A program made the position numbers and the translations under genes. DNA of 64,000 nt, taken from positions 90,049-154,048 of the forward strand of contig JAISIR010000010.1 in the NCBI GenBank assembly GCA_031261985.1, given 5' to 3'. A model generated the notes under the pieces. It saw nothing but the letters and a program-made list of their open reading frames with translations, had not been told where the DNA came from and did not search any database. This document shows, piece by piece, positions 9,383-20,042 of this stretch; position 1 is the first letter of the stretch; every line of letters starts with the position of its first letter. The stretch comes from Clostridiales bacterium (GTDB lineage: Bacteria; Bacillota; Clostridia; Monoglobales; WRBX01).

Positions 9383-12300
9383 TTATACATTAGCTCTTAA
9401 CAGAACGCTTGCTTTTTCTAATTGTGACGCTTGTGGCTGCGAATCTTTACTAACATTGTTAATGCCTTGCAAAGCTATTCGTGTTTGACATTTTGCCTCT
9501 TGCTCTTGCCATTTTTCAAAAATTTTATCTGGAGTGTTTTGCGTTATTATCTGCACCTGCTCGGGCGTAAAGCCATACCTTACAATCGCGTTCACCTCAT
9601 CGTTAGGACGTTTTGCCCACGCGTCTTGGCTATATTCTTTATTTGGCTCTAGCACTTCGATATAATCAACCTTGCTCATTTTAAAGTTTTGCGAGAACCA
9701 AGCCGAATTATCATTCAATTCAATATTTTTGATAAAAGTTTCGGCAAGGTATTTATAATCGCCCGCTGCCTGCGCTGCTAAAAATTCGTAGCCTTTAATG
9801 GTAGGGTTAAGACGGTTTCTAATTTTTGCACTAGCCCTTAAATTTTCTGCCACCGCCTGGCGGTCGAACTCGAAACCTTGCATGCCCCGCTCGGCTAGAT
9901 AAATACTCTCGCCGCGCCATTTTGCCTTGTGCATCTCGCCCCTTAGGCTGTAAATGATGTGCTTTTGTTTAAGCCAATTTTCGTTCTCACCCTCAAAATA
10001 TGTACCAATTTTAGATAAATCAAAATCGATTAAGTTAGTACTTTCGGACACTCTTGCATTTTTAAGCGGAACGCCATCGGCCAAACGTTTGGCTAGGCTT
10101 TCGCTGCTTTCCACTCCTGCATTATGGAACCTCGCACGACGAGTTAAATATTCTGCGGGAAGATGATTCTCTAAATTTTTAATCTCGAACTTGGCTGATT
10201 GATATCCATTCTCGGCTGCAACATGCCCCTGTGGCAGACGACCGATACAATTGCATCCGTTAAAATCGACTTTGCCGAAGTTTAAATCGTAAATTGCAAC
10301 ATCGCCTTTAGAGCCTTTATATGGCGGAGATATCGACGATAAATCGATGGTTACACCGCTATCTTTTAAATTAACATAATTCATTTTTGAGCCGCCATCA
10401 GCTTCGATGCCAACGGCAAACTCGCTTATGTATAGCCCGCTTAAATCGCCGCTAACATTCATTCGAGGTAGGACAATGCTATACACCTGCTCTTGTCCAT
10501 TATTATCTAGCGGTGCCTTGAAACAATAATCGCGATAGAAAAACACTTGTTTAAGGCAAGTTTCAACAGGCTGCTTGATAAACACATCTTCGCTAGGTAT
10601 TTTAGTGTTAGGGATTTGATTAAGCTGGTGCATCTCGGCAAGTTGAGTGTATAACTGACCTTTTGTGCTTTCAGCAGACTTTACCAAAGGTGAATCTCCA
10701 TAGCCATATAGTGACAATTTATCGGCTATTTGCTCTACAACTTCTCTTCCATACACAATATTGTTAGCACCATTCTTCTTTATATATAATTGTGGCAATT
10801 CTAATTCAGATAATTGCTTAATGCTAGTTATATTATTTTGCTTTAATTTTTGTTCTGTTTTAAAAGTTAGATGTAAGTTTTCGATAGAATCCTCCGAAAT
10901 TTTGGTTAGTGTTTCGTCTGCGAAACAAAAACCTAGTTTGCGCATAGCTTCTTTTAACGACACTAGGCTCTTTTTAATACTAATGATTTTATTTTTACCA
11001 AAAATATCACTGGTTTTATATTTAGATAGTTGTTCTAAAGTTAAAATATCATTAGCAGCTAGCGAGCGCTTCATTTTAACCGAGCAGTCTAACTCTTCGA
11101 TAGACGTGCCAGTTTCTCTTATCTTTTCTTCTTTTGCAACTTCAACAAAGCTTAATCCTCTTTTATTTAAAGCTTTAAGTATACCATCAACTGTGCTTTT
11201 GGCAATAAACATCGATGGCTTATTATCCTTTTGACCATATAAATCGGTAAAATTCATAGCTGATAATTGCTCGATAGTTAATATTCCGTTCTCTTTTAAA
11301 ACGCTATTAACTCTCTTATTTAGGTTTAATTCGTCTATTGGCGTGCCTACTTCTTTAGCTTTAAGCGTTAAACGGTCGTCAATAAAATAGAAACCTTGTT
11401 CTGCAAGTGCGGACCGTAATTTATCAATAGACGCTTTTCTCTCGATAATAGCGCGTTTTCTTCTAGAATTTCCGTAAACATCTGATATGTGCATTTGGCT
11501 TAACTGTTCGCAAGTGAATATGTCGTTTACATGTAGCCTTCTTTTAAGTTCAACATTGATATCTAACAATTCTATAGATTTGCCGTCGCCAACTTTGTTT
11601 TTTATTTCTAACGTATCTTTAAAATAAAACCCGTTATCTTCCATTTGACGTTTAAGATTATGAAACGTAACTTGATGCTTGATGATATTTTTAGAATCCC
11701 CGTCAACTGCAAATATGTCATAAGAATTTTTACTAGCTAATTGTTCACAGCTTAAAATACCCGCTTCAAAAAGAGTTTTAGGTGTTGGCATTCTTAGTTT
11801 TAAAGCCGAAATCGGCGTTTGCTCGTTCTCTAACGCATATTTTTCGTCTAAAAAGTAAAACCCTTTTTCTTGCATAGCCACTCTTATATTGTTGAAGGTA
11901 GACGGCTCTAAAAATCTGTCTGACCCTTTACCATAATCGTATGAATGGCTGGCAGCTAAATCTTCTATTGTATTTATGTTAAAACTTTTTAAATATTTAA
12001 TGGTTTTGGCGTGAAGGTTCAGCTCGTCTATAGGGGTTTTATCCTGATTTTTTTCTTTAAACTCTCTTCTATCTTTAAACTCAAAACCAAGGGCTGCCAT
12101 AGCTTTTTCAAAGTTCTCTAAGCCAGCCTTTTGGGTAAAAAAGTTGTTTTCGCTTCTTGATTCAAAATAAAAATCGGAACTGTTCATTTCGGATAATTGC
12201 TCTAGTGTATAAATGCCTTTATCCCGCAATTTAAATTTAGTCATGCTCTGTATGTCTAGTTCAAGGATTGAAGTTTTGCCTTCTGCTTTATCTCTCATCT

Positions 12301-12511
12301 CTTTTATATCAGCAAAATAAAGCCCTAAATTTGCCATTGCTTCAGAGAGGGCTTTGTAATCGCGTGATTCCGTAACTATAAAATCTTCAGTTCTTTGTTT
12401 ATATATTTCTGTCGATTTATATTCGGTAAATTGCTCAAAAAAATCAATCCCGTAAGATTTGATTCGCGAAACAAGGCGAGGGTTATTTAGTTGTTCGATA
12501 GGTGTCGGCAA
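9383..12511 (-). CDS. large protein with eight tandem RNAP alpha-CTD-like (HhH-type) modules plus an unassigned C-terminal region
   Basis: About 75-80-aa repeats with pattern [T]xIxELxLxxxxxxxLxxxxIxTxEQLxxMxxxDxY...xxLxxAMxxxGFxF, resembling alpha-CTD '[25 protein letters not shown]...[12 protein letters not shown]'. Start reassigned to TTG 12511: SD GGGAGGGG precedes it, and the ATG at 12544 lies upstream of the predicted TSS. Confidence 0.75.
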   Translation of the reverse strand: MPTPIEQLNNPRLVSRIKSYGIDFFEQFTEYKSTEIYKQRTEDFIVTESRDYKALSEAMANLGLYFADIKEMRDKAEGKTSILELDIQSMTKFKLRDKGIYTLEQLSEMNSSDFYFESRSENNFFTQKAGLENFEKAMAALGFEFKDRREFKEKNQDKTPIDELNLHAKTIKYLKSFNINTIEDLAASHSYDYGKGSDRFLEPSTFNNIRVAMQEKGFYFLDEKYALENEQTPISALKLRMPTPKTLFEAGILSCEQLASKNSYDIFAVDGDSKNIIKHQVTFHNLKRQMEDNGFYFKDTLEIKNKVGDGKSIELLDINVELKRRLHVNDIFTCEQLSQMHISDVYGNSRRKRAIIERKASIDKLRSALAEQGFYFIDDRLTLKAKEVGTPIDELNLNKRVNSVLKENGILTIEQLSAMNFTDLYGQKDNKPSMFIAKSTVDGILKALNKRGLSFVEVAKEEKIRETGTSIEELDCSVKMKRSLAANDILTLEQLSKYKTSDIFGKNKIISIKKSLVSLKEAMRKLGFCFADETLTKISEDSIENLHLTFKTEQKLKQNNITSIKQLSELELPQLYIKKNGANNIVYGREVVEQIADKLSLYGYGDSPLVKSAESTKGQLYTQLAEMHQLNQIPNTKIPSEDVFIKQPVETCLKQVFFYRDYCFKAPLDNNGQEQVYSIVLPRMNVSGDLSGLYISEFAVGIEADGGSKMNYVNLKDSGVTIDLSSISPPYKGSKGDVAIYDLNFGKVDFNGCNCIGRLPQGHVAAENGYQSAKFEIKNLENHLPAEYLTRRARFHNAGVESSESLAKRLADGVPLKNARVSESTNLIDFDLSKIGTYFEGENENWLKQKHIIYSLRGEMHKAKWRGESIYLAERGMQGFEFDRQAVAENLRASAKIRNRLNPTIKGYEFLAAQAAGDYKYLAETFIKNIELNDNSAWFSQNFKMSKVDYIEVLEPNKEYSQDAWAKRPNDEVNAIVRYGFTPEQVQIITQNTPDKIFEKWQEQEAKCQTRIALQGINNVSKDSQPQASQLEKASVLLRANV

Positions 12512-12546
12512 TTTTGCCCCTCCCTTATAAGATACAATATACATAT

Positions 12547-12575
12547 ATTATACCATACTTTTACGCACTTTTCAA
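12547..12575 (-). promoter_or_regulatory. sigma-A-type promoter for the alpha-CTD-repeat gene
   Basis: Minus strand TTGAAA-N17-TATAAT. Confidence 0.8.
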
Positions 12576-12592
12576 GTGATATTCGCGCATTT

Positions 12593-12655
12593 ATGTTAAA
12601 TTTGTGTTAAATTTGTTTTTAAAATACCATAATCAACTTTACGTAGATTTAACAT
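12593..12655. promoter_or_regulatory. candidate shared operator/UP-like sites in the divergent intergenic region
   Basis: TGTTAAATTTG repeated perfectly in tandem (12594-12615); ATTTAACAT in inverted arrangement at 12593-12601 (-) and 12647-12655 (+). Confidence 0.55.
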
Positions 12656-12673
12656 AAGTATAGAGCTTAACCC

Positions 12674-12702
12674 TTGACTTTTAGGGAGCTTTATGATACA
12701 AT
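12674..12702 (+). promoter_or_regulatory. sigma-A-type promoter for the 12739 gene
   Basis: TTGACT-N17-TACAAT. Confidence 0.75.
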
Positions 12703-12738
12703 GATAGTGTTAAGGGTTGAAAAGGGGAGTGCGGAATA

Positions 12739-13695
12739 ATGTACGAAGAAAATTATAAACAGTTACTTAGAAATATAGACGAATGTAGAGCCATGGACTT
12801 TATTTCGTTAGACCTTAAAAGCTACGATTTTGATATTATCTCTGCCATTAATGAACAATTAAACTCGCTTAAAACAAACGAGCGTTTGCTAATCGAACAA
12901 CGATATGGGTTAAAAGATGGTGTCTGTAGAAGGTTTGAGGATATTGAATTAACGCCGACACCTAGCCATGCTTCTAGTAAATATAATCCTTCTCACTTAA
13001 ATACTACAGAGAAAAAAGTTTTAAGGAAGCTAAACGATAAAATAACGAAAAGTTTTATTGATATTTACCAAAAAAATAGATTGGAAAATGCTTTTAATGC
13101 TTCTGACTGCAACAATATTAGGTTTATAGGTATAACTTCGCTATATAAATTGAAGCAAAAATATGAAAACGACGAGCATTTTTGCGCTAATATTAATCTT
13201 AATTACAAATTATCGCTTCCTACCAGGGGGAATCTTTTGGATTATATACGCGATCAATTTCATCCTTTTAATGATATAAAAGATGAAATGTTATTATCTA
13301 CCCATGCGCGGAATTGTTTGCAGCTTTATTCGATTTATAAAAAAAGTGATTTAGTATATTTATTTGAAAATCATCCTGACTTTTTTAATAGAATTCCAGG
13401 TTGTGGAGTAGTAACTAGCAGCGAGATTTATAATTTTGCAGAAGCGCTTAGCAAAGGCGAGACGCCTATACCTATGAAAAAAACTGCATCTGCAACTAAA
13501 AGCAAGGCAAAAATTGCTGACAAATTAACCTCTATGCGTGATGAAAAATTAGAGACCACTAGCGTTGCCGCCGATGAAGCAAAAATGCCTAAAGTAGTGG
13601 AAGATATAATTGCAAGCGAGAGTAACCTTGCAATATTAAAACAAATTGCCGATGCTGCAAATGCTAGAATTGTTGCGCTAAATGTGGTCAAGTAA
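12739..13695 (+). CDS. putative transcription-associated protein: sigma-70 region-4.1-like segment plus RNAP alpha-CTD-like segment
   Basis: ISAINEQLNSLKTNERLLIEQRYGLKDGVCRRFEDIE...KKVLRKLND resembles sigma region 4 (LxxLxxREexVLxLRYGLdDGxxRTLEEig...KALRKLR); MLLSTHARNCLQLYSIYKKSDLVYLFENHPDFFNRIPGCGVVTSSEIYNFAEAL resembles alpha-CTD. Confidence 0.6.
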   Translation: MYEENYKQLLRNIDECRAMDFISLDLKSYDFDIISAINEQLNSLKTNERLLIEQRYGLKDGVCRRFEDIELTPTPSHASSKYNPSHLNTTEKKVLRKLNDKITKSFIDIYQKNRLENAFNASDCNNIRFIGITSLYKLKQKYENDEHFCANINLNYKLSLPTRGNLLDYIRDQFHPFNDIKDEMLLSTHARNCLQLYSIYKKSDLVYLFENHPDFFNRIPGCGVVTSSEIYNFAEALSKGETPIPMKKTASATKSKAKIADKLTSMRDEKLETTSVAADEAKMPKVVEDIIASESNLAILKQIADAANARIVALNVVK

Positions 13696-13759
13696 GTATA
13701 TATTCTTACAATCATTTAGGGTGCAAGTTAAATAATGTAATAAGGTAGTTTTGAATAAA

Positions 13760-13790
13760 CAAACCCACTATTTAAGGATAGCGGGTTTTT
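13760..13790 (+). terminator. rho-independent terminator
   Basis: AAACCCACTAT-TTAAGG-ATAGCGGGTTTTT. Confidence 0.8.
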
Positions 13791-13795
13791 CATGT

Positions 13796-14008
13796 TTATC
13801 TTGTATTCGGGGTAATTTCTGCCTGTGTTTTTTGCGTTGCCTCGTTTAAGTTTGGCTCCTTATTCTGCCGCGATTTATGAAGCAATCGAGTAAGTTTGCT
13901 ACTTCCTTCTTCGGTGCGCGAACGCTTAGAAGGGTCTGTAATTTTCTTTTTAATTAAATCGTTTTTTAATACTGTTGATGTAACTATTGATGGTGAATCG
14001 GTTGTCAT
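13796..14008 (-). CDS. small hypothetical protein (70 aa, Lys/Thr-rich)
   Basis: SD-like AAGGAAG upstream of ATG; position between a terminator and uvrA. Confidence 0.45.
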   Translation of the reverse strand: MTTDSPSIVTSTVLKNDLIKKKITDPSKRSRTEEGSSKLTRLLHKSRQNKEPNLNEATQKTQAEITPNTR

Positions 14009-14065
14009 ATTATCGCTTCCTTAAACTAACTAATGATTATACTATTATATGCTGAAAGACATTTT

Positions 14066-16897
14066 TTATTCTTTTTTTAGCGTCTTTGCTAAATAATTCC
14101 CTGTGTAACTTTCGCTGCATTTTGCTACATTTTCGGGCGTTCCACTTACAACAATATTACCGCCTTGGTCGCCGCCTTCCGGTCCTAAATCTATTATATA
14201 ATCAGCCGTTTTAATAACATCTAAATTATGCTCTATAACAACCACGCTATTGCCAGCCTCTACCAACGATTGCAACACGTCGATAAGCTTGTGAACATCG
14301 GCGGCATGCAAGCCTGTGGTAGGTTCGTCTAGAATGTACATAGTTCGCCCAGTGGGGCGTTTGGCAAGCTCGGTTGCAAGCTTTACACGCTGAGCCTCGC
14401 CGCCCGATAGTGTTGTAGACGACTGACCAATTTTGATATAGCCTAAGCCTACTTCTTGCAGAATGGATAATTTGCGATGCAGGCGTGGAAGATTGGCAAA
14501 AAACTCGACACCTTCGTCAACTGTCATATTTAACACTTGGTATATGTTTTTACCTTTGTAGTGAATATCTAGCGTTTCACGATTATAACGCTTGCCATGG
14601 CAAACCTCGCATGGGACAAACACATCGGGTAAAAAGTGCATTTCTATCTTAATAATCCCGTCACCGCTGCAGGCTTCGCACCTTCCGCCTTTTACATTAA
14701 AACTGAATCGCGCCGAGCCATAACCTCGCGCCTTAGCCTCGGCTGTTGATGCAAAAATGTCGCGGATATCGGTAAATAGCCCGGTATATGTCGCAGGGTT
14801 AGAGCGCGGAGTGCGTCCGATGGGCGATTGGTCGATATCTATGACTTTGTCTAAATGCTCGATGCCGGATATTTTTTTATGTTTGCCAGCGATAGTTTTT
14901 GCACCGTTTAACTCGGCTGCTAGTTTTTTGTGCAGAATTTCGTTAATAAGCGAAGATTTGCCCGAGCCAGACACGCCCGTGACACAAGTAAAAGTGCCAA
15001 GAGGTATCGAAACATCTATATTTTTTAAGTTATTCTCTTTAGCTCCAACTATTTTTAGGGTTTTGCCGTTGCCTTTGCGACGCTTTTTAGGTATAGGGAT
15101 ACTTTTTTTGCCGCTTAGATATTGACCTGTTATTGAGTTTTTATTCTTTAGAATATCGTTGATTGTACCTTGCGCAACCACCTCGCCGCCATGGACGCCA
15201 GCTTTAGGGCCTATGTCAATAATATGGTCGGCAGCATGCATTGTGTCTTCGTCATGCTCGACTACAAGCAAGGTATTGCCTAGGGCTGTAAGGTGCTTTA
15301 AGGTGTCGATAAGTTTAGCGTTATCTCGCTGATGAAGCCCGATGCTCGGCTCGTCTAACACATATAGCACACCCATTAGATACGAGCCAATTTGCGTTGC
15401 CAGGCGGATACGTTGCGCCTCGCCGCCCGATAATGTACCAGCAGAACGCGACAAGGTTAGGTAGGATAATCCTACGTTTTCGAGGAATCCGAGGCGTTCA
15501 ATAATCTCTTTTAAAATTTGTTTAGCTATAATTTGCTGTGCCTTAGTAAGTTTTAAGTTTTGGAAGAATTTTAACGCGCGGGTGATTGAGTAATGGGTAA
15601 TATCATCGATATTTTTACCTGCAACTGTAACGCCTAGTGCTATGGGGTTCAAGCGCCTTCCATGACATTCGTGGCAGGGGTTGTTGGTCATAAGCTGCTC
15701 AATTTCCTTACGCGCCCAGGTAGAGTTTGTTTCGCGATATCGACGTTCTAAATTACGCACGACACCCTCAAAAGTTGCCTGATACTCGCCGCTTCCATTG
15801 CTACGATGGTATTCAAACCAAACTTTCTCGCGGCCTGTGCCATACAAAACTTTATCTAAAACATCACGCGGGAGCTTGGATATTGGAGCGTTTACATCAA
15901 AATTATAATGCTTTGCCAAGCCCTGGTAGTACATGCCCGCCATGCTATTATCGCCCTCGAACGCACCCCAGCCATAAGCGCAAATACCACCCTTGTTTAG
16001 CGAACGTTTTTTATCGGGGATAAGCAAATCTTCGTCTACCTGCATTAAAAAACCTAGGCCTGCGCAAGTAGGGCAGGCACCTGTTGGGCTATTAAACGAG
16101 AACATTCGCGGAGTAATCTCTTCCATATTAATATCGCAATCGGGGCAGGCATAATTAGTGGAATAAAGCTTATCGCCTTTTTCTAAAAAATCTATTATTA
16201 CCAATCCGTCGGAATATTTAAGGGCGGTTTCGATGCTATCTGCCAAGCGTTTTACTACGTTTTCTTTAATTACAAGCCTATCGACAACAAACTCGATGTA
16301 GTGCTTTTTATCTTTATCTAGCTGAATTTCTTCGGTTAAATCGTATTGGTTGCCGTCGACTCTAACCCTTGCAAATCCCGAGCGTCGCGCGTTATCAAAC
16401 ACATTATTATGTTGACCCTTGCGCCCGCGAATAACGGGTGATAATATTTGGAACTTAGTGCCTTCGTCGTTTTCCATTACACTATCTACAATTTGGTCGA
16501 CAGTTTGTTGGGTAATGGGCTTGCCGCAATTAGGGCAATGAGGAGTGCCAATTCGCGCAAAAAGCAGGCGCAAATAATCGTAAACTTCGGTAACAGTTCC
16601 AACGGTAGAACGCGGGTTTCGCGAGGTTGTCTTTTGGTCGATAGAGATTGCAGGGCTTAAGCCATCGATAGAATCTACATCTGGCTTTTGCATTTGACCT
16701 AAAAATTGGCGGGCGTATGACGACAGACTCTCGACGTATCGTCGCTGACCTTCGGCATAAATTGTATCGAAAGCTAGCGAGGACTTACCTGAACCCGAAA
16801 GCCCTGTTATTACAACAAATTTATTGCGCGGAATAGCTACGTCTATATTTTTAAGGTTGTTCTCTCTGGCACCTTTTATAATAATGTTGTTTTCCAT
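14066..16897 (-). CDS. uvrA: excinuclease ABC subunit A
   Basis: Full-length Uvr[40 protein letters not shown] signatures [12 protein letters not shown] / [12 protein letters not shown], zinc modules. Confidence 0.97.
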   Translation of the reverse strand: MENNIIIKGARENNLKNIDVAIPRNKFVVITGLSGSGKSSLAFDTIYAEGQRRYVESLSSYARQFLGQMQKPDVDSIDGLSPAISIDQKTTSRNPRSTVGTVTEVYDYLRLLFARIGTPHCPNCGKPITQQTVDQIVDSVMENDEGTKFQILSPVIRGRKGQHNNVFDNARRSGFARVRVDGNQYDLTEEIQLDKDKKHYIEFVVDRLVIKENVVKRLADSIETALKYSDGLVIIDFLEKGDKLYSTNYACPDCDINMEEITPRMFSFNSPTGACPTCAGLGFLMQVDEDLLIPDKKRSLNKGGICAYGWGAFEGDNSMAGMYYQGLAKHYNFDVNAPISKLPRDVLDKVLYGTGREKVWFEYHRSNGSGEYQATFEGVVRNLERRYRETNSTWARKEIEQLMTNNPCHECHGRRLNPIALGVTVAGKNIDDITHYSITRALKFFQNLKLTKAQQIIAKQILKEIIERLGFLENVGLSYLTLSRSAGTLSGGEAQRIRLATQIGSYLMGVLYVLDEPSIGLHQRDNAKLIDTLKHLTALGNTLLVVEHDEDTMHAADHIIDIGPKAGVHGGEVVAQGTINDILKNKNSITGQYLSGKKSIPIPKKRRKGNGKTLKIVGAKENNLKNIDVSIPLGTFTCVTGVSGSGKSSLINEILHKKLAAELNGAKTIAGKHKKISGIEHLDKVIDIDQSPIGRTPRSNPATYTGLFTDIRDIFASTAEAKARGYGSARFSFNVKGGRCEACSGDGIIKIEMHFLPDVFVPCEVCHGKRYNRETLDIHYKGKNIYQVLNMTVDEGVEFFANLPRLHRKLSILQEVGLGYIKIGQSSTTLSGGEAQRVKLATELAKRPTGRTMYILDEPTTGLHAADVHKLIDVLQSLVEAGNSVVVIEHNLDVIKTADYIIDLGPEGGDQGGNIVVSGTPENVAKCSESYTGNYLAKTLKKE

Positions 16898-16921
16898 TTG
16901 AATCCCCCATTTGATTTGCTA

Positions 16922-18970
16922 TTATACATTCATCACTTGCTTCTCTAGATACTTAATTCTATCGCGTAATTTTGCCGCTTGCTCGAACTGTAAATTGTAC
17001 GATGCAAGCTGCATTTCACTGGTCAAACGCTCTATTTCTACTAAAATTTGTTGCGGTGTCATAACGCTTCCGCTTGCCGATGCAACCGACGCTTCTATCG
17101 CCTCTTTACGCTTATCATCTCGTGTTTTTTGCGGAGTTTTGCGTGTGCTTGCCATAGAAGTTTCGATAATGTCTGCCACTTTTTTGATGATAGTCTGCGG
17201 AGTAATGCCATGCTCCTCGTTATACTTCAACTGAGTTTTACGTCGACGCTTAGTCTCGCGAATGGCGCGTTGCATAGAGCCGGTCTCTTTATCTGCATAC
17301 ATTATTACCCTGCCTTGGCTATTACGCGCCGCTCTGCCGACGGTTTGAATCATAGAAGTCTCGGAACGTAGGAATCCTTCTTTATCGGCATCTAAAATTG
17401 CAACAAGCTGAACTTCAGGGATATCCAAGCCCTCGCGCAACAGATTAATACCTACTAGCACATCAAACTCGCCCATTCTAAGGTCGCGGACTATCTCCAT
17501 TCGCTCGAAAGTTTTAACCTCGCTATGAAGATAACGCACCTTAACACCCAAGCTTTCAAGATATTCGGTTAAATCCTCCGCCATTTTTTTGGTAAGAGTG
17601 GTTACTAAAACCCTGCCGCCATTATCGATAACTTTATTGATTTCGCCATATAAATCCTCTATCTGCCCTTCAATAGGTCGCACTTCAATCTCGGGGTCAA
17701 TTAAGCCTGTTGGGCGTAAAATTTGCTCGACAATCTCTCCGCCCGATTTATTAATCTCGTAACTAGAAGGCGTGGCACTAACGTAAATTGCATTGTCGAC
17801 ACGCTGCTCAAATTCGTCAAAGGTAAGAGGGCGGTTATCGTACGCTGAGGGCAGGCGAAAACCAAAGCCAATAAGCGAAGATTTACGCGCTTTATCGCCA
17901 TTATACATTGCACCCACCTGAGGAATTGTGACATGTGACTCGTCTACAACTAGCAAATAATCGTCACCAAAATAATCCATTAGGGTAAAAGGCGGGCTGC
18001 CAGGTTCGCGCCCGCTGATGTGTCGCGAGTAGTTTTCTATCCCTTGGCAAAAGCCAATTTCTTGCATCATCTCGATATCGTATCGCGTGCGTTGCTCTAT
18101 CCTTTGAGCCTCTAGCGGCTTATCGTTATCCTTAAAATACTTAATGCGCTTCTCTAACTCAGCCTCGATAGTTTTAATGGCACTTTCCATTTTATCGGGC
18201 GTGGTAGCGTAATGAGAATTAGGGAAAATCGTAGCAAAATTAAGGACATTTACCACGTTGCCAGTTAGAACGTCCACCTCGGTTATCTTGTCAATCTCGT
18301 CGCCAAAAAATTCGACGCGAATGGCGCGCTCGGACTGATTAGACGAAAAAATCTCGATAATATCGCCACGAACCCTAAACTTACCACGAGTTAGGCTAAT
18401 GTCGTTGCGCTGATATTGCATATCGATTAATTTAGAAATAGCAATGTCGCGGTCGAGAGTTGAGCCGACGCGAAGATATAACGTCAAGTTTTGGTAATCG
18501 TCGGGGTCACCCAAGCCATAAATACACGAGACACTTGCTACAACAATTACGTCTTTACGCTCTAAAAGCGAGGCGGTGGCACTGTGGCGGAGCTTGTCTA
18601 TTTCGTCGTTAATACTTGCATCTTTCTCGATAAACGTATCGGTAGATGGAATATAAGCTTCGGGCTGATAATAATCGTAATAGCTGACAAAAAATTCGAC
18701 AGCGTTATTTGGGAAAAACTCTTTAAACTCGGTACATAATTGCGCGGCTAAAATTTTGTTATGAGCAAGAACTAATGTAGGCTTTTGCACCTGTTGGATA
18801 ACGTTTGCGATAGTGAAAGTTTTGCCGCTGCCGGTTACGCCTAAAAGGGTTTGATGTTTTTTGCCGACATTCAAACCAGCCACCAAGCTCTCGATGGCTT
18901 GTGGCTGATCGCCTTGCGGTGTATAATCGGATACTAATTCAAACATGTTACTTTTAGACAAATGAATCAC
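16922..18970 (-). CDS. uvrB: excinuclease ABC subunit B
   Basis: [63 protein letters not shown]-terminal UVR motif. Start could be the internal ATG 18946. Confidence 0.97.
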   Translation of the reverse strand: MIHLSKSNMFELVSDYTPQGDQPQAIESLVAGLNVGKKHQTLLGVTGSGKTFTIANVIQQVQKPTLVLAHNKILAAQLCTEFKEFFPNNAVEFFVSYYDYYQPEAYIPSTDTFIEKDASINDEIDKLRHSATASLLERKDVIVVASVSCIYGLGDPDDYQNLTLYLRVGSTLDRDIAISKLIDMQYQRNDISLTRGKFRVRGDIIEIFSSNQSERAIRVEFFGDEIDKITEVDVLTGNVVNVLNFATIFPNSHYATTPDKMESAIKTIEAELEKRIKYFKDNDKPLEAQRIEQRTRYDIEMMQEIGFCQGIENYSRHISGREPGSPPFTLMDYFGDDYLLVVDESHVTIPQVGAMYNGDKARKSSLIGFGFRLPSAYDNRPLTFDEFEQRVDNAIYVSATPSSYEINKSGGEIVEQILRPTGLIDPEIEVRPIEGQIEDLYGEINKVIDNGGRVLVTTLTKKMAEDLTEYLESLGVKVRYLHSEVKTFERMEIVRDLRMGEFDVLVGINLLREGLDIPEVQLVAILDADKEGFLRSETSMIQTVGRAARNSQGRVIMYADKETGSMQRAIRETKRRRKTQLKYNEEHGITPQTIIKKVADIIETSMASTRKTPQKTRDDKRKEAIEASVASASGSVMTPQQILVEIERLTSEMQLASYNLQFEQAAKLRDRIKYLEKQVMNV

Positions 18971-19011
18971 TTAATTCTAATAATCTGTGTATTTTAACTT
19001 TTTTAACGTTG

Positions 19012-19170
19012 AGCAACCACTGAATAACTCTCGTTTGCGCTTTTTGTGTAAAATTCCGTTTTAGTGCGTCAGCCTCGAAAAGCAGGCGTCAGCCTAGCAT
19101 TTTCTCGTTTCCTTCTAAAACAAAATTTTACTTCAAAAATCCCTAAACGCGAGTTAATCAGTGCTTACTA
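19012..19170. repeat. 159-bp palindromic (MITE-like) element, copy 1
   Basis: GCAACCACTGAATAACTCTCGTTTG ... AAACGCGAGTTAATCAGTGCTTACT terminal inverted repeats; inner TAAAATTCCGTTTTAG / CTAAAACAAAATTTTA. Confidence 0.75.
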
Positions 19171-19244
19171 AAAATACACTTGTAATTTTCTAGTATTTAT
19201 CACTTTTTACTAATCATCGTATATTGGTGTTTTTTTACGATTTA

Positions 19245-20006
19245 TTACATACATTTTAATTCTTTCATCGAGCAATAATCATCGCCAGCAACTATAATAT
19301 GGTCAACCAAGCGAACTCCCACCATTTTTAGTGCTTGAATAAGCTTAAAAGTAACTAATTTATCGTTATCGCTTGGCGCGGTTATGCCGCCAGGGTGACT
19401 ATGTGTTAAAACAACGCTAGATGCTTTGGTGCACATTATTTTATGAATAGTTTTATCTAGATATAGCACCACTTCGTCGCCACCGCCCTCGCTTAGCAAA
19501 AGGGTATTTATAACCGTCATGCTACGATTCAAGCAAATTACATAAAATACTTCGTAGGGTTTGGCAAAATCAAGAGCGCAACAATACTCACCAATTTTAT
19601 CCAACGAGTCTAAAACTATAGTATGCCCCATCTTACTAATTTTATATTGGCGCAAAACATCAAGGTACATATGGATATTTAGTGCCGTCCGCTCGCCTAC
19701 ACCTTTAACTGAGCAAAGTGCATATACATCAGCCTCTAGCACGTTTGCAAGGCTACCAAAGGTAGTAATTAAATCGTGTGCAATTGGGTTGACGTCTTTG
19801 CGAGTGATGGTCTGCATTAAAACTAACTCTAAAACTTCGTGAGGCTGGAAGGAATCTAGACCGCCTTTGATATATTTTTCGCGCAGACGCTCGCGATGAC
19901 CAACATGCACATCTGTAGGCAATAGCACGGTTGAAGCCATTTTATCTCTGTTAATATTGCTGCTTATTGCGCCATATTTATAACTTTCGGAATCCGATGT
20001 TTTCAA
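19245..20006 (-). CDS. radC: RadC family JAB/MPN-domain protein
   Basis: HRERLREKYIKGGLDSFQPHEVLELVL; THSHPGGITAPSDND JAMM motif; SD AGAGG before TTG 20006. Confidence 0.92.
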   Translation of the reverse strand: MKTSDSESYKYGAISSNINRDKMASTVLLPTDVHVGHRERLREKYIKGGLDSFQPHEVLELVLMQTITRKDVNPIAHDLITTFGSLANVLEADVYALCSVKGVGERTALNIHMYLDVLRQYKISKMGHTIVLDSLDKIGEYCCALDFAKPYEVFYVICLNRSMTVINTLLLSEGGGDEVVLYLDKTIHKIMCTKASSVVLTHSHPGGITAPSDNDKLVTFKLIQALKMVGVRLVDHIIVAGDDYCSMKELKCM

Positions 20007-20042
20007 TTTATGCACCTCTTTTTTCCGACATCAATATCGAGT

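Noticed and set aside
12512-12544. ORF-table ATG start of the alpha-CTD-repeat protein at 12544
   Set aside because: It falls between the -10 and the predicted transcription start; TTG at 12511 has a strong SD.
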